A model generated the notes under the pieces. That model was not told the origin of the DNA, did no database searches, and was given only the letters and a program-made list of their open reading frames with translations. Below, in pieces: positions 1-5,989 of a stretch of 9,874 nucleotides of DNA. Each line of letters begins with the position of its first letter. The first letter of the stretch is position 1. This stretch comes from Planctomycetota bacterium. Its GTDB lineage: Bacteria > Planctomycetota > PUPC01 > JABMSA01 > JAUWKK01. Made by a program: the position numbers and the translations under genes. Location: contig JAUWKK010000075.1 in the NCBI GenBank assembly GCA_030614245.1, positions 1 through 9,874 on the forward strand, read 5' to 3'.

Positions 1-162
1 GTTCTCTATCACCTTCACCTTCTGGATATTCGGATAGAACCACCGCTTGGGATTGCCGGTGATCTTCAGCCCGATGCCGCCCTTACGCTTGGGCAGGCCT
101 CGATAAGTCAGCCGGCGCCCCACAGACGGGGACTTACCGCAAATCTCGCACTTCCTGGACAT
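1..162 (-). CDS. rpmB: 50S ribosomal protein L28, 3' end cut by window
   Basis: L28 is a structural protein of the large ribosomal subunit. The visible 54 residues begin MSRKCEICGKSPSVGRR and run into GGIGLKITGNPKRWFYPN, followed by IQKVKV, the typical L28 core ending in the PN(I/L)QKV signature. Compared with the short E. coli form there is an extra K/G-rich loop (about residues 20-37) of the kind I associate with Planctomycetota-type L28. Cys5 and Cys8 form a CxxC pair, as in zinc-binding variants of small ribosomal proteins. The ATG at 160-162 is preceded by a GGAG Shine-Dalgarno 9 nt upstream and by a near-consensus promoter. The C-terminus lies beyond base 1. Identification is by motif recall. 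Confidence 0.93.
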   Translation of the reverse strand, partial: MSRKCEICGKSPSVGRRLTYRGLPKRKGGIGLKITGNPKRWFYPNIQKVKVIEN

Positions 163-183
163 TATACAATGCCTCCGTTGGGC

Positions 184-213
184 TTGACAGACATAGATAA
201 AGATAGCTATTAT
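184..213 (+). promoter_or_regulatory. Possible divergent plus-strand promoter
   Basis: TTGACA (184-189), an 18-nt spacer and TATTAT (208-213) form a promoter-like pair on the plus strand. Its -10 overlaps that of the rpmB promoter on the other strand. No plus-strand gene follows. A transcript would cross 220-419 and run antisense into the cassette gene. Only the hexamers support it. Confidence 0.3.
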
Positions 214-236
214 ACGCCCGGACGTCCATTTCTCAA
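209..236 (-). promoter_or_regulatory. Promoter of rpmB
   Basis: On the minus strand, TTGAGA (236-231) is followed after 16 nt by a perfect TATAAT (214-209). Transcription would start near 202, giving a leader of about 40 nt to the rpmB ATG at 162. The -35 hexamer lies inside one of the two palindromes at 229-252, so this promoter may be under operator control. Confidence 0.75.
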
Positions 237-252
237 GAAATTTCTGCAGAAA
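229..252. repeat. Two tandem 12-bp palindromes over the rpmB -35
   Basis: TTTCTCAAGAAA (229-240) is followed directly by TTTCTGCAGAAA (241-252). Both fit TTTCT-NN-AGAAA, and the second is a perfect palindrome. Centres are 12 bp apart, about one helical turn, and the first copy contains the rpmB -35 hexamer. This is the geometry of a two-site operator bound by a dimeric regulator on one DNA face. The regulator is unknown and a chance AT-rich repeat cannot be excluded. Confidence 0.5.
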
Positions 253-405
253 GAGCCATTTGCGTTGCAGCATCTTCGGCCCGATAGCCGCGAAGTCGGC
301 GGTCTCTCTCTCTCTTGCTTCGACGGCCCTGCCTTGCGCTGACGGGGCTCAGTGGACTTGACGCGTCAATGGCGAGCGAGTTGTTTCAGGCGCTTCTTCG
401 TTCGA
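253..405. other. Intergenic stretch between rpmB promoter and cassette
   Basis: No gene, RNA or strong palindrome is visible here. There is a short TC-run (304-314). This stretch directly borders the cassette's 3' boundary on the chromosomal side, and I find no second attC or cassette remnant in it. Confidence 0.5.
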
Positions 406-464
406 TCCTAACGTTAAGCTCACGGGCGGCGCGAAGCGGCGTCCCGTGGAGCGTCTTGTTGGAG
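406..464 (-). other. attC recombination site (59-base element)
   Basis: Read on the minus strand the site has the full attC layout. The outer box R'' is CTCCAAC (464-458), followed by a 5-nt unpaired spacer AAGAC. The inner L box GCTCCACGGG (452-443) pairs with CCCGTGAGC (426-418), leaving one bulged C at 448, the extrahelical base expected of attC. The stem continues past a bulged A (442) and one C-C mismatch to a 3-nt TTC loop (435-433). Then come a second 5-nt spacer TTAAC and the core box GTTAGGA (412-406), cut by IntI between G412 and T411. Total length is exactly 59 nt. The centre (441-430) is strikingly like the attC of aadA-type cassettes as I recall them. There is no T-run, which argues against a simple terminator. 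R'' departs from RYYYAAC only at its first base. Confidence 0.85.
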
Positions 465-1605
465 TCCTTTAGTCTTTGCTAATTGGCGTAGATCGTCTAT
501 GAAAAATTTCGGGGAGTCCTTCCTGAACGCTCGATCAAAAATGAAAGAGTCAACAAATGAAGCGGCCTGCCCAACTCCTGCAACAAATCCTAATCCAGTT
601 ATGGTAATAAACCGTAGAATCCGTGTCGGCAGCTTCTGTGCCCAAGGTATTTCTTGGATGACTGATAGATATTCCTTGAGGATCTCTTTTTCACTCCAGT
701 TCTCGCGGGAATGAAACCACTTTCTAAATGAACTCGCTTTTGTAGACAAAGTCACCTTATGCAATCCAGAAAATCTGTTGTCTTCGTCAAGATTAACATC
801 TGAAAAATCTGGAATATCGTTGATCTCGAACAAGCTCCAAAGAGCATCTGATTTTCCGCCTACACGAAGTGCCTTTATTCTCAGAAAGTCACCAATAGGG
901 AAAAACGGGCCTGCATTTATGCAGTCAAATTTCTCGGCTAGATATAAGTCTGAATTATAGGATGCGAGCTCCAATAGCGTATCAACGAAATTGCTAAGCG
1001 GATCGGGATTCATTCCGATGACTTTGACCTGCATTTTCTTAATTCCAGGAAGCACAAGTAGATCAGGATTTGGAAAGGCAAACCGAGGTCTCCACATCGC
1101 CGACTTCTTGAAGTCGGCAATCGATTCCCGACAAACTGCTGCTAAGATTTCTGACGTTTCGATATCAACGGAATTCTTGAGCAAAAGATCCGTTAGGATT
1201 CTCTTTTCTTTGAGTTTTCCTTTGATGACACCAAGTCCCGCTCGTATCGACTCATCGAGATCAGCGTCTTGCGGCCTCTTCCTGTTGGGGTCGCCAAACA
1301 CAACTAAACCTCCATCTTCTCCCTTCCCTCTGACAAATCCGAGGGTAGAGCGAGTTCGCACGAACTGAATTCGTTCCGACTCCAGTAGTTCAATCATTCC
1401 CCGCTCACCAAGGATCAGGATCAAACCGTCCGCAGTTAAAAAATCTGGTGTAGGTATCAGAACGCGATCATGGAGTATAAGGTCTTCTAAGATTGCTCTC
1501 TTTACAAGGGAACGACGCCTTAGGTAGTGATGGAGATGTGAACCATCAACCTGAAACCGCGCTGTCAATCGACTGGCAATGGTTTTATACATTCAGTTTC
1601 TCCAA
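412..1605 (-). mobile_element. Integron gene cassette, single, 1194 bp
   Basis: The cassette runs from T1605 (just after G1606 of GTTGGAG) to G412 of the attC core. In a free circular cassette its first six bases TTGGAG complete its own attC. GTTGGAG at 1606-1600 is the perfect reverse complement of R'' CTCCAAC (464-458), although the box now following the attC is a different GTTAGGA. This is the diagnostic feature of cassette ends. Other hallmarks agree: one gene in the attC orientation, a start codon 13 nt inside the 5' boundary, a stop codon inside the attC, and lower GC than the flanks. It sits alone, with no further attC in either flank and no intI in the window. It could be a one-cassette integron with the integrase elsewhere, or an off-site insertion at G^TTAGGA. 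Confidence 0.82.
420..1592 (-). CDS. Cassette-encoded protein of unknown function, 390 aa
   Basis: I do not recognise this family. The N-terminal third (residues 1-100) is basic then mixed alpha/beta, with a segment IPTPDFLTADGLILILGERG (46-65). A motif VFGDPNRKRPQD (98-109) follows, and the middle carries many hydrophobic strands (175-245). Near the C-terminus, residues 328-352 are glycine- and phenylalanine-rich and hydrophobic (around GLGFVAGVGQAASFVDSF), possibly membrane-touching but weak as a true transmembrane helix. Start: ATG at 1592, with GGAG (1603-1600) 7 nt upstream. That GGAG is itself part of the cassette end box, so the recombination site doubles as ribosome-binding site. The last 14 residues (377-390, LQQDAPRDAASRRP) are encoded by the attC stem, and TGA lies in the inner box. 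The gene is clearly more AT-rich than its neighbours, which fits recent transfer. Expression probably comes from the promoter at 1640-1668. Confidence 0.85.
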   Translation of the reverse strand: MYKTIASRLTARFQVDGSHLHHYLRRRSLVKRAILEDLILHDRVLIPTPDFLTADGLILILGERGMIELLESERIQFVRTRSTLGFVRGKGEDGGLVVFGDPNRKRPQDADLDESIRAGLGVIKGKLKEKRILTDLLLKNSVDIETSEILAAVCRESIADFKKSAMWRPRFAFPNPDLLVLPGIKKMQVKVIGMNPDPLSNFVDTLLELASYNSDLYLAEKFDCINAGPFFPIGDFLRIKALRVGGKSDALWSLFEINDIPDFSDVNLDEDNRFSGLHKVTLSTKASSFRKWFHSRENWSEKEILKEYLSVIQEIPWAQKLPTRILRFITITGLGFVAGVGQAASFVDSFIFDRAFRKDSPKFFIDDLRQLAKTKGLQQDAPRDAASRRP

Positions 1606-1639
1606 CAGTACCTTTTATCCTACATTTGCTTTCACGCGG

Positions 1640-1668
1640 AGTCTACCCCATCATGAGCGCGGTGTCAA
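1640..1668 (-). promoter_or_regulatory. Pc-like promoter driving the cassette
   Basis: On the minus strand TTGACA (1668-1663), exactly 17 nt, then TAGACT (1645-1640). This differs by one base from the strong class 1 integron Pc variant (TTGACA-N17-TAAACT, known from the literature). The -10 ends 34 nt before the cassette boundary G1606, so transcription would start near 1633 with a leader of about 40 nt. The -35 lies in a repeated 15-mer (see 1659-1750). Confidence 0.6.
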
Positions 1669-1750
1669 ATGCCACATCGGAATGCGTTCCAGGCGGCTGC
1701 TACGGAGCCTATACGGGGCGGGAGCATCCCCTGCTGCGGTGTCAAGTGCC
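1659..1750. repeat. Pair of 15-bp direct repeats, 77 bp apart
   Basis: GCGGTGTCAAATGCC (1659-1673) and GCGGTGTCAAGTGCC (1736-1750) match at 14 of 15 bases. Both contain TTGACA on the minus strand, but only the 1659 copy is followed by a -10. They lie in the 181-nt gap (1607-1787) between the glycan cluster and the cassette. That gap has no gene and no clear terminator for the upstream operon, so readthrough into the cassette is possible. Confidence 0.55.
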
Positions 1751-1787
1751 TTATGCCAACCAAATCTTCCAGCAACCCGCTCGCCAC

Positions 1788-2498
1788 CTAAATCTTCACA
1801 GCCTTCACGACTATCTGCTTGCCCATCAGGCTCGGCCATGCCAGGCCGATGCCGCGCTTAGCCGCCTTCGGCAGCAGCTTCAGCGGGAACGGCACGGAGA
1901 AATTGCCGTCGATCTTCTCGATGCGGAAGCCGCATGCGTCCAGAAGCTCGCGGAATGATTCAACGGTGAAATAATGCAGATGCTCGACCGAATCGAATAT
2001 GTGGCGCTCGGTGGGGAAGCGGCCCAGCAGGCACTTGAGCCGGTCGCGATAGTGAGCGAAGTTAGGGAACGATATGATGAGCGAGCCGCCGGGCTTGAGC
2101 AGTGCGTGCATCTTCGCGAGCGCCGCCTTGGGATTGAACAGGTGCTCGATCACTTCAAGGCACGTGATGGCATCGAAACGGACGGAGCCGAGCAGTTCGG
2201 CGGGATCCTCGTCGCTTATATCAAGCACGTGGCCCTCATCGTACCGATCCTTGGCGAGTTCGGCGGCGCGCTGCGAGATGTCGATGCCTGTCAGCTTGAC
2301 GCCGGAGCCGAATCGTTCGCGCAGCACCTTGGCGGTCAGCCCCTCGCCGCAGCCGATATCGAGCACCTCGGCGGCATCTGACAGGTTCAGCAAGTTGGCT
2401 GCGATGACGACGCGCTTGGGCGGGCGCTCGGGGTCGTACATGTACTCCTGCTCGCGCCAGGCCCAGTAACGGTCGTAAAATTCTCGCATCGAGGGCAT
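1788..2498 (-). CDS. Class I SAM-dependent methyltransferase, MetW-like
   Basis: This 236-residue protein has a Rossmann-type SAM-binding fold. Motif I is VLDIGCGEG (45-53). An acidic residue after the second strand, GID (71-73), should bind the ribose. Motif IV FDAITCLEVIEHL (108-120) and the post-motif LLKPGGSLIISFPNF (133-147) are typical of the Methyltransf_11/MetW group. The pattern from about 150 to 200 (HYRDRL, then a HIFDSVEHLHYFT-type stretch) is seen in MetW-like enzymes that sit in glycan clusters. Substrate unknown; cluster context suggests O- or N-methylation of a sugar or glycan intermediate. Start is ATG 2498, with AGGA about 10 nt upstream. It is the last gene of the minus-strand cluster, 32 nt after the preceding methyltransferase. 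Confidence 0.88.
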   Translation of the reverse strand: MPSMREFYDRYWAWREQEYMYDPERPPKRVVIAANLLNLSDAAEVLDIGCGEGLTAKVLRERFGSGVKLTGIDISQRAAELAKDRYDEGHVLDISDEDPAELLGSVRFDAITCLEVIEHLFNPKAALAKMHALLKPGGSLIISFPNFAHYRDRLKCLLGRFPTERHIFDSVEHLHYFTVESFRELLDACGFRIEKIDGNFSVPFPLKLLPKAAKRGIGLAWPSLMGKQIVVKAVKI

Positions 2499-2530
2499 GC
2501 GGTTTGTTTCCTATGGTTTTGGTTTGCGGG

Positions 2531-3745
2531 TCATAGACCAAACAGGCGCCTGGCCGAGATGAGCCATTTATCTAATTGGACGCGGCGTTTCAACACCCAG
2601 CGTTTGACGGGGCACTGTTCGGGCCGATTGTATCGAAAAGTGCGGTCCAAAGCCATCATCCGTTCGGCCCGGGTCTCGTCTGTTCCGCACAGATGCTTCA
2701 CGCGGGAGGCGAGCTCCGCATCGTCGCATCCCGAGCCGTCGCGGAACATGAGCGGTATGCCGCGGGCGATCTCCCAGTCAGCGCCGCATCCGCCGCAATG
2801 CAGCCCATCGCGGGGCTTGGTGAGCGGCCCCTTGCACAGAAGGCACGCAAGCCGCTCGATGAGCCGATCGGATACCGGCGGCTCGCTATCGAAATCCGGT
2901 GCCTGCACCACGCCTGGCTCGAGCACGGCGTCGAGCAGCTCATCGTCGCTGTATCGCCCCTCTGGCCGCATCTCGGCGGCGACCGTGCCGCCCTTCAGCA
3001 GCGTGCCGGTCATCCCGAGACTGTGCAAGCCGAAATCATCCCGAGCGGTGATGCGCTTGAGAATCCGGCGGATGTCGCCGATGCTCTTGTCGTGCGCCTT
3101 GCGGTCGTGTTTGGGCCAGTCCCACTTGCAGAGTTGCGGCGTGATGAGCACGTCGGGGCCGAGCAGTACCCGGTAGTCGTCCGGCGTGAAGATGTTGCGG
3201 TCGACGTGAGGCTGGTCGTAGTCGATGAGCGCCATCTCGAGCCTGCGGCGGGCCTCGGTCACGACGGCATCCTGGAACGTGAGGATGATCCCCCGGGCCG
3301 ATACGCGATGCAGCTCGAGGGTGCAATGAACGGGGCATTCGACGTGTTCCAGCACCTCACTGCAGATGACGATATCGAAGGAGCCGTCGGCGAAAGGCAA
3401 TGCAACCCCATCGCACGCGGCGGCGTCTACTCCGAATATCTGCCGCGCGCGCAGGCATGCCTCGGCGGATAGATCCACCGAGACGACCTCTACGTCAAAC
3501 AGCGTTCGCACGAGATGGGCGATATAACCCTCTGCACCGCCAACGTCGAGAAACGAGCCGAACTCGATCCGGTTCAGCAGCCGGAGCAGGCCGAAAGTGC
3601 GGGCGTACATCCGCACGTGGCGGCCATGAAACTCGCCCTTGCGGAAGCCGTAGATCGGCTGATACGAGCGATACCGGCCGTCCGCGACGCCCTCGCGGAA
3701 ACGCTCGTCGAGCCACTCGCGGGTTTTCTTCGTGTAGTCGCCCAA
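2531..3745 (-). CDS. SAM-dependent methyltransferase with C-terminal zinc ribbon
   Basis: Residue numbers here count from an upstream in-frame TTG at 3775. The SAM domain carries motif I FLDVGGAEGY (75-84), an acidic SVDLS (99-103), and SFDIVICSEVLEHV (132-145), typical of Methyltransf_11. A second part at about 305-345 has two cysteine pairs, CLLC (311-314) and CGGC (327-330), ending in ARGIPLMF. This looks like a Trm112-type zinc ribbon, the motif often fused to methyltransferases and glycosyltransferases of surface-glycan loci. The C-terminus is basic (RRVQLDKWLISARRLFGL). The start is not ATG: TTG 3745 is preferred because GAGG lies 5 nt before it and the gap to the upstream stop is then 7 nt. 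TTG 3775 has no Shine-Dalgarno and would overlap the upstream gene. Translational coupling to the CgeB-like gene is likely. Confidence 0.85.
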   Translation of the reverse strand: MGDYTKKTREWLDERFREGVADGRYRSYQPIYGFRKGEFHGRHVRMYARTFGLLRLLNRIEFGSFLDVGGAEGYIAHLVRTLFDVEVVSVDLSAEACLRARQIFGVDAAACDGVALPFADGSFDIVICSEVLEHVECPVHCTLELHRVSARGIILTFQDAVVTEARRRLEMALIDYDQPHVDRNIFTPDDYRVLLGPDVLITPQLCKWDWPKHDRKAHDKSIGDIRRILKRITARDDFGLHSLGMTGTLLKGGTVAAEMRPEGRYSDDELLDAVLEPGVVQAPDFDSEPPVSDRLIERLACLLCKGPLTKPRDGLHCGGCGADWEIARGIPLMFRDGSGCDDAELASRVKHLCGTDETRAERMMALDRTFRYNRPEQCPVKRWVLKRRVQLDKWLISARRLFGL

Positions 3746-3752
3746 TACTGCC

Positions 3753-4739
3753 TCAGCTCCTGCGGATTTCTTCAATCATCCGAAACATCTCGACGAACCG
3801 GTGCTGATAGGTATATCTCCCGAGCGTCCTCTTCTGCCCGGCGGCGGCGATGGTGCGGCGTTCGTCCTCGTGCTCCAGGTAATATCGCACCTTCTCGACC
3901 ATCTCGTCGGCGTCGTGGAACACGTCGATCTCGCGGCCGACGTCGAATATCTCCTCGATGCCCTGCGTGTAGAAAGTCAAATAGAATGCCCCGAGGCCGG
4001 TGGCGTAGTAGGCACGGTTGCTCGGTGATTTGTCGATCCACGGCCGCACGTCGCGCGCGACGAATATCTTCGTGCACGCGATCACTTTCGCATAGCTCTC
4101 GCCCCATACGTTCGTGCCGCCCCAGGCGCGGTTGACTTTCGACGTCAGCATCCGCCAGTTCCTGGGCTTGCGGGCGATGCGCGTGCCCCACCACTTAACG
4201 TCGATGCCCTCGTCGGTCAGCCGCTTGAGCAGCTTCCAGCGCTCGCGGTAGTTCGGCGTGTTGGCGATATTCCCGATCAGCACGGCGTCGGACGTATAGC
4301 GCCTGCGTTCGTCGTCGGTGATCGTGTCGTATCGGTAGGCGGAGGGCTCCAGGCCCTCTGACAGCCAGCGCACGCACGGAACGCCGCGCTTCCCGTATTC
4401 ATCGACCAGCCCGTTGGCTATGGTAAAGAGCACGTCGTGCTCCCGTGCGAGCGGGACGAGCCAGTCGGGGACGTCCGGATCGGGATGCCAGAGCGCGGTG
4501 AATATGCCGCGCCGTTTGATCTCGCGCACGGTCTCGGGCCGGAACGTCTCGCACTTGTAGCCGATATGATATTCGGCGTCATGCTCGTCGCAGAGGCGGA
4601 GCACGTCGCCGTGGATATCATCTGACTCGCGGTAATTGAACAGCACTACGTCGTGGCCGACATCGCGCAGCGCGGTCTCGAGATACTGCCCGATGCTCCA
4701 CGGGCGATTATTCGAGCAGCTTACGATCGCGCGGGGCAA
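3753..4739 (-). CDS. CgeB-like GT-B glycosyltransferase
   Basis: The C-terminal half matches the Glyco_trans_1_2/CgeB pattern: SPSNRAYYATGLGAFYLTFY, then QGIEEIFDVGREIDVF and YYLEHEDERRTIAAAGQKR, then a final YTYQHR. Family knowledge: the conserved R-x-Y/F-E/A-x-x-x-x-G-x-F part binds the nucleotide-sugar diphosphate in the C-terminal Rossmann domain. Here the usual glutamate of the R-x-F-E motif is alanine or tyrosine (NRAYYATG), a visible deviation. The N-terminal half begins PRAIVSCSNNRPWSIGQYLE and is a Rossmann-like acceptor domain with a WHPDPDVPDW motif. Start: TTG 4739 is preferred, since GGAGG (4750-4746) sits 6 nt upstream. A GTG at 4775 would add 12 basic residues, overlap the GT2 stop, and has no Shine-Dalgarno. 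Donor and acceptor are unknown. Confidence 0.85.
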   Translation of the reverse strand: MPRAIVSCSNNRPWSIGQYLETALRDVGHDVVLFNYRESDDIHGDVLRLCDEHDAEYHIGYKCETFRPETVREIKRRGIFTALWHPDPDVPDWLVPLAREHDVLFTIANGLVDEYGKRGVPCVRWLSEGLEPSAYRYDTITDDERRRYTSDAVLIGNIANTPNYRERWKLLKRLTDEGIDVKWWGTRIARKPRNWRMLTSKVNRAWGGTNVWGESYAKVIACTKIFVARDVRPWIDKSPSNRAYYATGLGAFYLTFYTQGIEEIFDVGREIDVFHDADEMVEKVRYYLEHEDERRTIAAAGQKRTLGRYTYQHRFVEMFRMIEEIRRS

Positions 4740-4764
4740 AGCTGACCTCCGGCGGCGGTGCGTC

Positions 4765-5703
4765 TTAAAGTTCACTTATTCTGCGGAAGATTTCCTCGTC
4801 CGTTACGATGGCGGCGTGGCGCGCGGTTCGCCGCCGCTTCAATGCCTTCGGCAGATGCGGCAATCCACTGAACAGCGCAGCGTAGAACGATAAATCCAGC
4901 ACAAGCCACCCGAACAATGCCCGCAAGGCCATCGCCGGCACGTGGCCGAGCCAGAACATCCCCGGCGAGGTGATGTTCTTCCAGACGAACAGGAGGCGGT
5001 TGCGGCGGTTCATCCGCTGGGCGCAGCCCAAGCCGAACGCCTTGCCGATTGTGCCTTTGTGCTCGTGAACGACGACGCTCTCGGGCTCGTAGATCACCCG
5101 CCAGCCGCGTTTCCACGCCCGATAGCACAGGTCCAGGTCCTCGCAGTAAAACGGCTTGAAAAGATCGTCGAAGCCGCCGAGCTCGAGGAAGCGGGCTCGA
5201 TGTATCGCACAGTGGCCGCCCGTTGCGAATAGTGTATTCCGTCGGCCCGGCGGAGCCTCTACAGTAGCGCCTGCCGGATGAGTCTCATATTTCAGCAGAC
5301 CTCGCCGGAAGACCGGAGCCTTGAAGCTCTCCTTGATCGTCTTGGCCTCGTCGGCCGCGATGCTCAGGCAGCTTACCGCGAAGACGTCATCCTCGGTGAA
5401 ATGCTTCAGCAGCGGGGCGAGGAAATCCGGCCGAGGCCGGACGTCAGTATTAAGCAGGACGACAACGTCGCCGGACGCCGCACGAACGCCGCTCATGCAG
5501 CCCGCCGAGAAACCGCGATTCGCATCGTGCCGCACGACGCGCACGGAAGGGAACTCCTGCGACAGCAGTTCGACGCTTCCGTCCGTCGAGGCGTCATCAA
5601 CGACGATGACCTCGCATTCGCCCGCAGCCTCTATCACGGCCGGCAGGTTGCGCTCGAGCAGCGACCGGCCGTTCCAGTTCGGAATGACGAAGCTGGCCTT
5701 CAC
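4765..5703 (-). CDS. GT2 family glycosyltransferase (GT-A fold)
   Basis: The 312-residue protein transfers a sugar from a nucleotide-sugar donor. The N-terminal ASFVIPNWNG and VDDASTDGS (35-43) are the GT2 nucleotide-binding signature. LNTDV (84-88) holds the metal-binding D in the DxD position. GGHCAIHRARFLELGGFDD (162-180) and FYCEDLDLCYRAWKRG (185-200) are typical of the rhamnosyltransferase/WcaA-like branch, with ED as candidate catalytic acid. H213 and H215 lie in the VVHEHKG motif common in that branch. A hydrophobic stretch at 249-285 (MFWLGHVPAMALRALFGW onward) suggests peripheral membrane attachment. Start is GTG 5703, with GAGGT 5 nt upstream; no better ATG is in frame. It is the first of four tightly packed genes and is preceded by the repeat-rich gap. 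Confidence 0.92.
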   Translation of the reverse strand: MKASFVIPNWNGRSLLERNLPAVIEAAGECEVIVVDDASTDGSVELLSQEFPSVRVVRHDANRGFSAGCMSGVRAASGDVVVLLNTDVRPRPDFLAPLLKHFTEDDVFAVSCLSIAADEAKTIKESFKAPVFRRGLLKYETHPAGATVEAPPGRRNTLFATGGHCAIHRARFLELGGFDDLFKPFYCEDLDLCYRAWKRGWRVIYEPESVVVHEHKGTIGKAFGLGCAQRMNRRNRLLFVWKNITSPGMFWLGHVPAMALRALFGWLVLDLSFYAALFSGLPHLPKALKRRRTARHAAIVTDEEIFRRISEL

Positions 5704-5727
5704 GCATCACCTCGCGGACTGCTACAT

Positions 5728-5870
5728 CGCCCTTTCAGGGCTTGCCCAGCTCTGCACCCACGGCGTTGCCGTGGGCTGTCTTATTACGCCCTTTCAGGGC
5801 TTGTGCAATTTGTCGCTCTGGACCCACGGCGATGCCGTGGGCTATTCTATCTCGCCCCTTACGGGGCTGC
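5728..5870. repeat. Alternating A/B palindromic repeat cluster
   Basis: Two palindrome types alternate. Type A, CGCCCTTTCAGGGCTTG, occurs at 5728-5744 and 5787-5803, with a variant CGCCCCTTACGGGGCTGC at 5853-5870. Type B is a hairpin: CCCACGGCGTTGCCGTGGG within 5756-5777 and CCCACGGCGATGCCGTGGG within 5822-5843. B copies are 66 bp apart; A copies are 59 and 66 bp apart. In the variants both arms change together, so pairing is kept. Such A/B units are familiar in intergenic regions of some environmental genomes. On the RNA they would form a row of hairpins between the GT4 and GT2 genes. Confidence 0.85.
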
Positions 5871-5880
5871 AAGCCGTCGG

Positions 5881-5916
5881 GTGCCACGGTCAACCGTCAT
5901 CGGTTGGCCGTGCCAT
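5881..5916. repeat. Imperfect 16-bp-arm hairpin
   Basis: Left arm 5881-5896 and right arm 5901-5916 pair at 13 of 16 positions plus one G-T, around a TCAT loop. It follows the A/B cluster directly. It could act as a weak transcription or mRNA-processing signal between the GT4 and GT2 genes. No T-run follows. Confidence 0.6.
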
Positions 5917-5934
5917 AGGCGGGCAGGCTTGGCC

Positions 5935-5959
5935 CACGTCCAAGCTACGCTTGAACGTG
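5935..5959. repeat. Short hairpin
   Basis: CACGTCCAAGC (5935-5945) and GCTTGAACGTG (5949-5959) pair at 10 of 11 positions around a TAC loop. It is a third palindrome type in the same 342-nt gap. Confidence 0.6.
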
Positions 5960-5989
5960 CCACCCATTCCTCTATTTCCGCATTGCGCG

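Noticed and set aside
418..452. Hairpin at the end of the cassette gene as a rho-independent terminator
   Set aside because: No T-run follows the stem, the stop codon lies inside it, and the bulges, spacers and outer boxes fit attC much better.
1493..1958. Plus-strand open frames spanning 1493-1958
   Set aside because: They overlap the start of the cassette gene, the cassette boundary and the end of the MetW-like gene, with no motif or ribosome-binding site.
2576..3472. A 298-codon plus-strand open frame
   Set aside because: It lies fully antisense to the zinc-ribbon methyltransferase, whose SAM motifs are clear. The antisense product has no recognisable motif and is a GC-rich shadow.
5728..5870. 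The alternating palindromes as a CRISPR array
   Set aside because: Only two or three copies of each type occur, they are diverged, and spacers have no uniform length or unique-spacer pattern. No cas gene is nearby.
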